DNA of 10,017 nucleotides. Origin: Anaerolineales bacterium. Its GTDB lineage: Bacteria; Chloroflexota; Anaerolineae; Anaerolineales; UBA11657. A program made the translations under genes and the position numbers. Shown piece by piece: positions 1-5,473 of the stretch (its first letter is position 1; each line of letters opens with the position of its first letter). A model generated the notes under the pieces. That model did not search any database. It saw only the letters and a list, made by a program, of their open reading frames with translations, and was not told where the DNA came from. The stretch lies in contig CANNEJ010000033.1 of the NCBI GenBank assembly GCA_947503585.1, positions 1 to 10,017 on the forward strand. Direction: 5' to 3'.

Positions 1-722
1 AGCGCAAAGTCCAGCATCCACAGAAACGTCGCCATCAGCCAAATACCGTAGACGTTTGTGTAAGCGCCATCGAGCAGCGTAGTTAACAGCGCCACTCCGC
101 CCGCACATGCTGCGGCCGCCCACCAGCCCGGAGCGCTGCCACCCATCTTCTGGCCCAACGCTCCCACGCCGGCCACCACGCCCAGCGCCAGCACATGCGA
201 AAGGCCCAGCATCACTTCATGGATGCGGGCGCCGGTCAGGTCGGCCAGCTGCGCGCCAAGCAAAAAGTACCCCGGTGAATAGAACCAGCTGATTTCCGGG
301 AAGAATGGTGCAAGCGTGGTGATCGAGCCGCTGGCGCGCACAGTCGCAATTAGCAGGCCAAATCCCTGCGCGTCGGTGTCAAAGGGCACCGGCACCAGCA
401 GCGCAGGCGCGAGGTACACGCTGCCAATCACGGCCGCCAGCAGCAACTGCCACGGCTCCGCTTTTGGCAGGCGCACCTTTGCCCTGCCGCGCAGCGCCAG
501 CCACAACAGCGCGCCATCAACCAGCAGCGTAGCTGCAAGCTGCCACCAAAAATGGTAGCCGGCTGCACTGGCAATGGCCGCATACAGCACCGTAAGCAGC
601 GCCAAGCCCAGCCCCAGCGCCGGAATGAGCTGCAAGCCGCGGGTGCGCAACCAAAGGTACAGCAGCACTCCCGGCGGCGCGTACAATGCGCACGCTGCTG
701 CCATCACCCCGGCCACTATCAT
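1..722 (-). CDS. Polytopic GT-C-like membrane protein (N-terminal part, runs off left edge)
   Basis: Reading the minus strand from the ATG at 722 gives 240 uninterrupted residues to the window edge. The protein is strongly hydrophobic, with probable membrane helices near residues 3-23, 31-52, 58-77, 91-111, 148-162, 170-190, 199-218 and 224-240. An acidic stretch PFDTDAQGF (113-121) follows the fourth helix, and an aromatic FFPEISWFYSPGYF patch (140-153) comes before the next. An acidic first extracytoplasmic loop followed by a Y/F-S/P-P-G segment resembles GT-C fold glycosyltransferases acting on polyprenyl-phosphate sugars; this assignment is inference. The start is supported by an extended -10 (TGC-TATACT) ending six bases upstream, and no other start codon lies in the open frame above it. 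It is divergent from the M19 gene. What is missing: the C-terminal part, so length and family remain open. Confidence 0.8.
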   Translation of the reverse strand, partial: MIVAGVMAAACALYAPPGVLLYLWLRTRGLQLIPALGLGLALLTVLYAAIASAAGYHFWWQLAATLLVDGALLWLALRGRAKVRLPKAEPWQLLLAAVIGSVYLAPALLVPVPFDTDAQGFGLLIATVRASGSITTLAPFFPEISWFYSPGYFLLGAQLADLTGARIHEVMLGLSHVLALGVVAGVGALGQKMGGSAPGWWAAAACAGGVALLTTLLDGAYTNVYGIWLMATFLWMLDFA

Positions 723-737
723 CGCGCGAGTATAGCA
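723..737 (-). promoter_or_regulatory. Extended -10 promoter of the GT-C-like gene, leaderless geometry
   Basis: On the minus strand TGC (737-735) precedes TATACT (734-729), forming an extended -10 element. Six bases (CGCGCG) then separate it from the ATG at 722. Transcription would be expected to begin at or within a base of the start codon, leaving no room for a ribosome binding site. I see no -35 resembling TTGACA at 16-18 bases, which is acceptable for an extended -10 promoter. Confidence 0.6.
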
Positions 738-759
738 TCCGCATTTTGCGCACCCGCCG

Positions 760-788
760 TTGACAATCGGCGCTGTTGCACCTACGAT
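760..788 (+). promoter_or_regulatory. Sigma70-type promoter of the M19 operon, leaderless geometry
   Basis: A perfect TTGACA -35 (760-765), a 17-base spacer and a TACGAT -10 (783-788) form a near-consensus housekeeping promoter. The ATG at 795 begins six bases after the -10, so the predicted transcript starts at the start codon. This decides the start against upstream in-frame codons: the frame is open back to about 552, but that extension lies across the promoter and opposite the divergent gene. Confidence 0.75.
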
Positions 789-794
789 TCATTC

Positions 795-1874
795 ATGTTC
801 ATTGTGGATGCGCATGAGGATATTGCATGGAATGCGCTCGCGCTTGGGCGCGATTACAGCTGCTCGGCGCATGAGATCCGCGCGCAGGAAACAGCGCGCG
901 ACATGCCGGCCGGCAACGGGCACGCCACGCTGGGCCTGCCGCAGTGGCTTGAAGGCCGCATCGGCATCATCTGCGCCACAATATTTGTGGAGCCGGCCCG
1001 CAACGGCAGCGCTGATTTGGATGCGCTCACGTACCGCACACAGGACCAAGCGCATGCGCTGGCGCAGTTGCAGCTGGATTACTACCACCGCTTCGCAGAC
1101 GAGCACGCGCAGGTGCGCATCGTTCGCAATCAACGCGACTTGCAGGCGGTGGTTGCATCCTGGCAGCAGCCCGAACCCGCTGAGAACTGCGTGGGCTTTG
1201 TGATTTTGATGGAAGGCGCGGACCCCATCCGTGAGCCGCGCGAAACCGAGTACTGGGCGGACCAGGGAGTGCGCATCATTGCGCCCGCTTGGAGCAGCAC
1301 GCGCTACGCCGGTGGCACCGGCCAGCCCGGCCCGCTTACCAGGGATGGCGTGCAACTGCTGGATGTGATGGCAGACCAGCAGCTCATGCTGGACATCAGC
1401 CACCTTTCTGATGAAGGCGTGGCGCAGGCTCTCGATATTTACCCCGGCACGCTGCTGGCGTCGCACTCCAACCCGCGCGCCATCGCGACGCTGCAATATC
1501 CGGAGCGCGCACTTTCGGATACGCACATTATGCGCCTGGCAGAGCGTGACGGCGTAATTGGCGTTGTGCCATACAACCGCTTCCTCAAATCTGCGTGGAC
1601 TGTGGCGGACGGCAAAGCGGCGGTGCCGGTCAGCCGCGTGGCAGAGGCAATTGATTACATCAGCCAGCTCACAGGCAGCTGTGCCCATGTGGGCATCGGC
1701 TCAGATTTCGACGGCGGCTTTGGCGCCGACTCAATTCCAGATCCCCTTGACACCGTCGCAGACCTCGCCCAAATCGGGCCCGCATTGCGCACGCTGGGCT
1801 ATAACGCAGCCGATGAGCAGAGCGTTTTGCAGGGCAACTGGCTGCGCTTGCTGCAACGCGGCTTGCCTGCATGA
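795..1874 (+). CDS. Peptidase family M19 (membrane/renal dipeptidase-like) metallohydrolase
   Basis: A 359-residue binuclear zinc hydrolase of family M19, which classically cleaves dipeptides. The metal-ligand landmarks appear in order: DAHED at 5-9 (H7, D9), the bridging glutamate in LMEG (E140), DISHLS (H203), ASHSNPRA (H224), and GSDFDG with D304. The C-terminal GNWLRLLQR corresponds to the family's GxNxLR end motif. Length is normal for the bacterial family. There is no signal peptide, so it is predicted to be cytoplasmic. Where many members have a G-V-R-x3-L-T-H segment contributing a substrate-binding histidine, this protein has GVRIIAPAWSSTRY (158-171), with no histidine there, so its substrate may not be an ordinary dipeptide; this is inference. 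It is first in an operon, and its TGA overlaps the next ATG (ATGA at 1871-1874). Confidence 0.93.
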   Translation: MFIVDAHEDIAWNALALGRDYSCSAHEIRAQETARDMPAGNGHATLGLPQWLEGRIGIICATIFVEPARNGSADLDALTYRTQDQAHALAQLQLDYYHRFADEHAQVRIVRNQRDLQAVVASWQQPEPAENCVGFVILMEGADPIREPRETEYWADQGVRIIAPAWSSTRYAGGTGQPGPLTRDGVQLLDVMADQQLMLDISHLSDEGVAQALDIYPGTLLASHSNPRAIATLQYPERALSDTHIMRLAERDGVIGVVPYNRFLKSAWTVADGKAAVPVSRVAEAIDYISQLTGSCAHVGIGSDFDGGFGADSIPDPLDTVADLAQIGPALRTLGYNAADEQSVLQGNWLRLLQRGLPA

Positions 1875-2362
1875 GCACAGAGCCGCCGGTCACCCCGGGC
1901 ATCGAGCTGAGCCGCATGACGCGCGCGGCGGTGGCCAGTGTCATATTTGGATTTTTTGTTTTTATCATCGGACTCTTTCCGGCCATCATTAATCTGGACA
2001 CCAAGCCCGGCGTCGGCGTGCTGCAGCTGGCCGTAACCTTGTGGGGGCTGGGCATGATGAACGCCGGCGCCGCACTTTGGGCCTACGCCGAGCGCCATCG
2101 CGGCGCGCCGCGGCTCCTGCGCGAAGACATTGGTGTGCGCCTGATTGCCACCGGCTTTGTGATCTCCGCGTTTTCCAGCCTTGCGGATGTGCTTGGCATC
2201 GGCTCCCACAACGCCCCACGGCGCCTGCCCTACCTTGGCGTCTGGCAACAGGCCGGCCTCGGTATTGGTATCCTCGTCAGCGTGCTCGGTTTGCTGCTTT
2301 ATGCCAAACGCTATAGCCCGCCCAGTTCGCCGGTTGGGGAGCCGGATGTTGACAAAGCCTAG
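1871..2362 (+). CDS. Small four-helix integral membrane protein, function unknown
   Basis: A 163-residue protein with four probable membrane helices, near residues 17-41, 48-69, 88-110 and 127-145. A hydrophilic N-terminus and a short Pro/Ser/Asp-rich C-terminal tail flank them. A basic cytoplasmic-type loop (AERHRGAPRLLRED, about 73-86) separates helices 2 and 3. I do not recognise a family and see no catalytic motif. The ATG overlaps the stop of the M19 gene as ATGA and has no Shine-Dalgarno of its own, so it is probably expressed by translational coupling. Its last 17 bases overlap the following lipoprotein gene. Placement between a dipeptidase and an envelope lipoprotein suggests an envelope role, but nothing in the sequence proves it. 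Confidence 0.82.
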   Translation: MSTEPPVTPGIELSRMTRAAVASVIFGFFVFIIGLFPAIINLDTKPGVGVLQLAVTLWGLGMMNAGAALWAYAERHRGAPRLLREDIGVRLIATGFVISAFSSLADVLGIGSHNAPRRLPYLGVWQQAGLGIGILVSVLGLLLYAKRYSPPSSPVGEPDVDKA

Positions 2363-3608
2363 CCGGCGCAGCCGCAGTGCGGGGCTGCTGCTGCTTACCG
2401 TGTGGCTGGCTGCCTGCTCGCAGCCCGCGGCAGCCGCGCTGCCCACTCCGTATCCCACTACCGCCGCCGCAGACCGCCACGTAAAAACTTACGACGCCTT
2501 TTGGGAAACTCTGCAGGGCAGCTATTTGTATCAAAGCAGTGCCGGCTTTGATTTTGAAAAGCTGCGCAGTGAAAAACGACTTGCGGCTTACGCGGACTTG
2601 TCCGAGGCGGAATTTGCCGGCCTGATGCAGTCGCTTACAGACCCGTTCCCGGGCGACTCGGTCACCTACCGCTCGCGCGCCAAGCGCATCGAGGAAGATC
2701 TCGCCAACACCATTTCTTACGAAGGCATTGGCGCGTACGTGTCCGTGCTGAAGGAGCCGGAGCCGCGCATCGTGCTGCTGGCAGTCGTGGAAAAATCGCC
2801 GGCACAAGCGGCCGGCCTAACTGCGCATGATGCCATTCTCAGCGTGGACGGGCAGCCGGTGCTGGCCGCCGAAGGGCTTGATGTCATCCAGCGCGTGCGC
2901 GGTCCAGCCGGCTCGGTTGTGTCGCTGGATGTGCGCGCCCCGGATGGCGTGCGCCGCACGGTTGAAGTCACGCGCGGCCGGCTGGCGGCTGCGGACCAAT
3001 TGCGCGGCGGATCCTTGGGTGCATCGCAAGTTGGATTTTTGCGCCTGCCAGTGGGTGCGGGCAACGAATTGGCAACTGCGCTGCCCGCCGCACTGCAATC
3101 TATGGCCGGCAAATACTCCAACGGCCTGCTGCTGGATTTGCGCGTCGCGCACTCTGCCGACGATTGGCCGCTGCTGGAAATGCTGGCAATATTCGGCAAC
3201 GGCCCCATGGGAAAAATTTCGGGGACAAGCGAGCAGACCCCGCTCACAGTTACCGGCCAGAATGTAGGCGGGACACAGAACGTTCCGCTGGTGCTGCTGG
3301 TTGGAGCGGAAACACAGGGCGCGTCCGAGATTTTCGCCGCCGCCCTGCAGGCTTCGCGGCGCGCCGTGTTAATCGGCCAGCGCACTCCCGGCAAAGTAAT
3401 GCGCTTCAACACCCGCACCCTCCCGGACGGCAGCCAGATGTATTACGCCATCGCCTCCTACATCAACGCTGCGGGTGTGGACATCGGGCGCAGCGGCGTC
3501 ACGCCGGATATTGCCGTGGCGGAGGGCTGGGATCAGGTGAACGACAAGTACGATCCAGTAATCCTGCGCGCGCTGCAGCAGATTTCCAGCGATGTCCCGC
3601 CGGGCTAG
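2346..3608 (+). CDS. Secreted PDZ/S41-family (C-terminal processing protease-like) lipoprotein, probably catalytically dead
   Basis: A 420-residue lipoprotein with the architecture of tail-specific S41 proteases. It has a basic N-terminus, a hydrophobic signal with lipobox LAAC (C24), a helical region at about 43-115, a PDZ domain at about 125-212, and a S41-type core at about 225-395 ending GRSGVTPDIAV. In active members (E. coli Prc, B. subtilis CtpB) the nucleophile is the first Ser of SASE, 25 residues before the Lys of FGKG. Here the block reads TQGASEIF, so the nucleophile position is Gly325 (GGC, 3318-3320), while Lys350 remains. The family's DLRxNxGG segment is also altered (DLRVAHSADD, 264-273). 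A peptide-binding or scaffolding role is therefore inferred. GGGGAG at 2336-2341 lies four bases before ATG 2346 and seven before an in-frame TTG at 2349, so the start may be the TTG. It overlaps the upstream gene by 17 bases and is convergent with tsaC, 12 bases away. Confidence 0.88.
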   Translation: MLTKPSRRSRSAGLLLLTVWLAACSQPAAAALPTPYPTTAAADRHVKTYDAFWETLQGSYLYQSSAGFDFEKLRSEKRLAAYADLSEAEFAGLMQSLTDPFPGDSVTYRSRAKRIEEDLANTISYEGIGAYVSVLKEPEPRIVLLAVVEKSPAQAAGLTAHDAILSVDGQPVLAAEGLDVIQRVRGPAGSVVSLDVRAPDGVRRTVEVTRGRLAAADQLRGGSLGASQVGFLRLPVGAGNELATALPAALQSMAGKYSNGLLLDLRVAHSADDWPLLEMLAIFGNGPMGKISGTSEQTPLTVTGQNVGGTQNVPLVLLVGAETQGASEIFAAALQASRRAVLIGQRTPGKVMRFNTRTLPDGSQMYYAIASYINAAGVDIGRSGVTPDIAVAEGWDQVNDKYDPVILRALQQISSDVPPG

Positions 3609-3620
3609 CGCCGTGGTTGG

Positions 3621-4238
3621 CTACGCCGGGTAGCATGCAGCGCGCACGGCCGCGCTGCTGATGGCCCCCTGCCGCAAAATTTTCGGCGGCTCCACCGTAC
3701 AATCGACAATTGTGGATGGCGCTGCAGCCACAAGCTCGCCGGCATCCACCAAGACGGCAAGCTGTGCGCCCAATTGCGCAGCCACTTCATCAGCAGAATG
3801 CAGCGCCGCAGTGCCGGAAAGGTTGGCGCTTGTAACCGCCAGCGGCCCCAGCGCTGCCAGCAACTGCAGCAGCCAGGCATGCGCCGGCACGCGCACCGCA
3901 ACCGTGGGTCCGGCCGAAACCTGCTCCGGCACGGTGGAGTGTTTGGCCAGCACAAGCGTGAGCGCACCCGGCCAGAAGGCTGCGGCAAGGCGCCGCGCGG
4001 GTACCGGCACGGCAATCGCTACCAGTTCCAGCGCGCTTGCGTCTGCAATCAAGACCGGAATGGCTTTTGCAAGCGGGCGCTGCTTCGCGCCATAAAGCGA
4101 AGCCACTGCCACAGCATCAAACGCTGCGGCCGCCACGCCATACACCGTGTCGGTGGGAACTGCCACCAGGCCGCCGGCGCGCAGCGCCCGGCTGGCGCGG
4201 GCTAATGCGCTCGGCTCAGAAATACTGCAGCGCTCCAT
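3621..4238 (-). CDS. tsaC: L-threonylcarbamoyladenylate synthase (TsaC/YrdC/Sua5 short type)
   Basis: A 205-residue single-domain YrdC-type protein that makes threonylcarbamoyl-AMP from threonine, bicarbonate and ATP, the first step of tRNA t6A37 synthesis; it acts in the cytoplasm. Family landmarks in order are PTDTVYG (28-34), KQRPLAKAIPVLI (52-64, equivalent to the K-x-R...P-L motif), FWPGALTLVL (88-97), VAVRVPAH (113-120), LAVTSANLSG (133-142) and STIVDCT (175-181). The C-terminal Sua5 domain is absent, so this is the short TsaC form rather than the long Sua5 form. It is the last gene of the minus-strand M50/GIY-YIG/tsaC group, 173 bases after the GIY-YIG gene, so a private promoter is possible. 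I see no clear one, only a weak GCGGA close to the ATG. Confidence 0.93.
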   Translation of the reverse strand: MERCSISEPSALARASRALRAGGLVAVPTDTVYGVAAAAFDAVAVASLYGAKQRPLAKAIPVLIADASALELVAIAVPVPARRLAAAFWPGALTLVLAKHSTVPEQVSAGPTVAVRVPAHAWLLQLLAALGPLAVTSANLSGTAALHSADEVAAQLGAQLAVLVDAGELVAAAPSTIVDCTVEPPKILRQGAISSAAVRAACYPA

Positions 4239-4411
4239 GATCCGCTAGAAAACCTTAACGCCCAAAACCATCAGCCCGATTCTGCCGCCGGGGCTTGCAA
4301 GTGCTGGTGTCTAAAACTTGATGTTTGCAAACTGCGCGCGCCAAGAAGGGGGCGAAACCGGTTGGCCAAGTTGCCGGGCGCAGGATTGCCCGCCGCTCCA
4401 GCAGCCGATTT
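4239..4411. other. Intergenic stretch with clustered palindromes
   Basis: This gap lies between the GIY-YIG stop and the tsaC start, both on the minus strand. It holds several short perfect palindromes: GTTTGCAAAC (4323-4332), AACCGGTT (4356-4363) and TTGGCCAA (4362-4369), the last two sharing two bases. A small GC hairpin arm pair (CGGGC at about 4375-4379 with GCCCG at about 4388-4392, 8-base loop) follows the GIY-YIG stop, without a T-run on either strand. I see no coding sequence or RNA gene here. Confidence 0.4.
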
Positions 4412-4690
4412 TTACTTTCTGCGGCGCGGTTTGCGCGATGCGCTTGGCTGTGCCAACGCCAGCTTGCGCTTGCGCGGCCAGCGCTTGATCGCCGCTTCGC
4501 GCCGCATCGCATCCGCGCGGCAGGGATGCGGCTCCAAATACAACAACTCCACCGGCATGCGCCGGCGCGTGTACTGTGCGCCCCGCCCGGCATTATGCGT
4601 TCGCACCCGGCGCTCCACATCGGTGGTCCAGCCGGTGTACAGCGTGCTGTCCGCGCAGCGCACAATATACACAAACGCCTTGGGCGCCAT
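4412..4690 (-). CDS. GIY-YIG domain protein of the UPF0213/YhbQ type
   Basis: A 92-residue protein consisting of one GIY-YIG nuclease domain plus a basic tail. The paired-strand signature reads VYIVRC followed by LYTGWT. The conserved arginine helix reads DVERRVRTHNAG, followed by GAQYTRRR. The glutamate helix is REAAIKRW. These match the small UPF0213/YhbQ subfamily, related in fold to the SLX1 and UvrC N-terminal nucleases; the bacterial role is poorly defined, with DNA-repair activity suggested for some members. The C-terminal 15 residues are Arg/Lys-rich, which could aid nucleic-acid binding. The ATG at 4690 overlaps the TGA of the M50 gene (TGATG), indicating coupling; a GTG immediately upstream (4693) is an alternative start. 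Confidence 0.92.
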   Translation of the reverse strand: MAPKAFVYIVRCADSTLYTGWTTDVERRVRTHNAGRGAQYTRRRMPVELLYLEPHPCRADAMRREAAIKRWPRKRKLALAQPSASRKPRRRK

Positions 4691-5334
4691 CACATGCCCA
4701 GCAGCTGCATCACCGCGTCACGCGCCGGACCCAGCAACGAGCCCAGTGGCGTAAAACCAAACTGCTGTGTCACATTGCCGGAAAGCACCAGGAGCATCAG
4801 CAGCAGCGGACCCGTGCGCTCAATGCCGGCGAGCATGTCAGCCACATTGTCCGGCAGTAGCCCCAAGGCCACCTTGAAGCCGTCCAGCGGCGGCACCGGC
4901 AGCAGGTTAAAGATTAGCAGCACCACATTCAAGCCCATAAAAATATAAAGAAAGCCCGCGACCCAATCCCACGGTACAAAACGCGCCAGTAAGCCAGAGC
5001 GCAGCAGCTGTGCCGCAATGAACGCCAGCACCAGATTGGAGAACGGACCGGCAGCCGCCACCAGCGCCATGCCCGTGCGGAAGCCCGTACGGAAGTTGCG
5101 CGGATTGGTGAGCACGGGCCGGCCCCAGCCAAAGCCCGCCAGCAAAAACAAGATGGCACCGAGCGGGTCAATGTGGCTGCGCGGGTCGAGGGTGAGGCGC
5201 CCGTCGAGGCGCGGGGTACGGTCGCCCAGCCAGTCCGCAGCCAGCGCGTGCGCAAACTCGTGCACGCTGATGGCAATCACCACGCTCAGCAGCAGCGAGC
5301 CAAGATAAAAAGGGTCAGGGTTACTTAGCAGCAC
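4690..5334 (-). CDS. Site-2-type intramembrane zinc metalloprotease (peptidase family M50)
   Basis: A 214-residue polytopic protein of the compact M50 subgroup without a PDZ domain. The zinc motif HEFAH (25-29) sits in the first membrane helix, and the third ligand is Asp151 in NLLPVPPLDG (143-152). Between them are GRLTLDPRSHIDPLGA and GFGWGRPVLTNP (68-78), typical of bacterial members. Probable membrane helices lie near 11-33, 57-71, 90-112, 124-147 and 174-186. Such proteases cleave membrane-bound substrates, in some systems anti-sigma factors; the substrate here is unknown. I chose GTG 5334. It gives a short N-terminus before the first helix, as in homologues, and lies six bases after an AAAAAT element. 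The frame stays open to a TTG at 5412, but that extension (CACKRCAAAKNR) looks non-coding. It is divergent from the M6 gene and heads the GIY-YIG/tsaC group. Confidence 0.92.
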   Translation of the reverse strand: MLLSNPDPFYLGSLLLSVVIAISVHEFAHALAADWLGDRTPRLDGRLTLDPRSHIDPLGAILFLLAGFGWGRPVLTNPRNFRTGFRTGMALVAAAGPFSNLVLAFIAAQLLRSGLLARFVPWDWVAGFLYIFMGLNVVLLIFNLLPVPPLDGFKVALGLLPDNVADMLAGIERTGPLLLMLLVLSGNVTQQFGFTPLGSLLGPARDAVMQLLGM

Positions 5335-5346
5335 GGGTCTATTTTT
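5335..5346 (-). promoter_or_regulatory. Possible weak -10 of the M50 operon, leaderless geometry
   Basis: On the minus strand AAAAAT (5346-5341) lies exactly six bases (AGACCC) before the GTG at 5334. It keeps the A2, A4, A5 and T6 positions of TATAAT. I see no good -35 at 16-18 bases. Alone it would be weak; it is listed because its distance to the start equals that of three better promoters in this window. Confidence 0.35.
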
Positions 5347-5461
5347 CGCTGCGGCGCAGCGTTTGCAGGCACACGCCGGCTGCCAAAAGTGGCGGGGCTG
5401 CGTTGGATGCAACGCAACTTAAGTCGGGCGGTACGCAAATGCAAAACGAGAATGCGCTGAT

Positions 5462-5473
5462 TATAATCCGGTG
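5462..5473 (+). promoter_or_regulatory. Consensus -10 of the M6 protease gene, leaderless geometry
   Basis: A perfect TATAAT (5462-5467) is followed by six bases (CCGGTG) and then GTG at 5474. The -35 region at 16-18 bases (around ATGCAA, 5439-5444) does not resemble TTGACA. The spacing favours the second of two adjacent GTG codons (5471 and 5474) as the true first base of transcript and protein. No Shine-Dalgarno fits between the -10 and the start. Confidence 0.65.

Noticed and set aside
552..794. In-frame 81-residue N-terminal extension of the M19 gene
   Set aside because: It crosses the TTGACA/TACGAT promoter and lies opposite the divergent membrane-protein gene. Its composition is Arg/Gln/Cys-rich and unlike the family, which starts a few residues before the DAHED motif.
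789..1688. Long minus-strand open frame opposite the M19 gene
   Set aside because: It mirrors a well-supported gene, is rich in Arg, His and Cys without motifs, and reflects GC-rich third-position bias.
2181..2345. 55-residue extension of the S41-like lipoprotein
   Set aside because: It overlaps the membrane protein gene in another frame and would bury the lipoprotein signal sequence, which must be N-terminal.
3600..3640. Hairpin between the convergent S41-like and tsaC genes
   Set aside because: GGCTAGCGCC and GGCTACGCC are closer to an imperfect direct repeat than a pairing inverted repeat, and no T-run follows.
5335..5412. TTG start at 5412 for the M50 protease
   Set aside because: It adds a Cys/Arg-rich segment absent from this family; GTG 5334 gives a normal length and fits the six-base promoter spacing.
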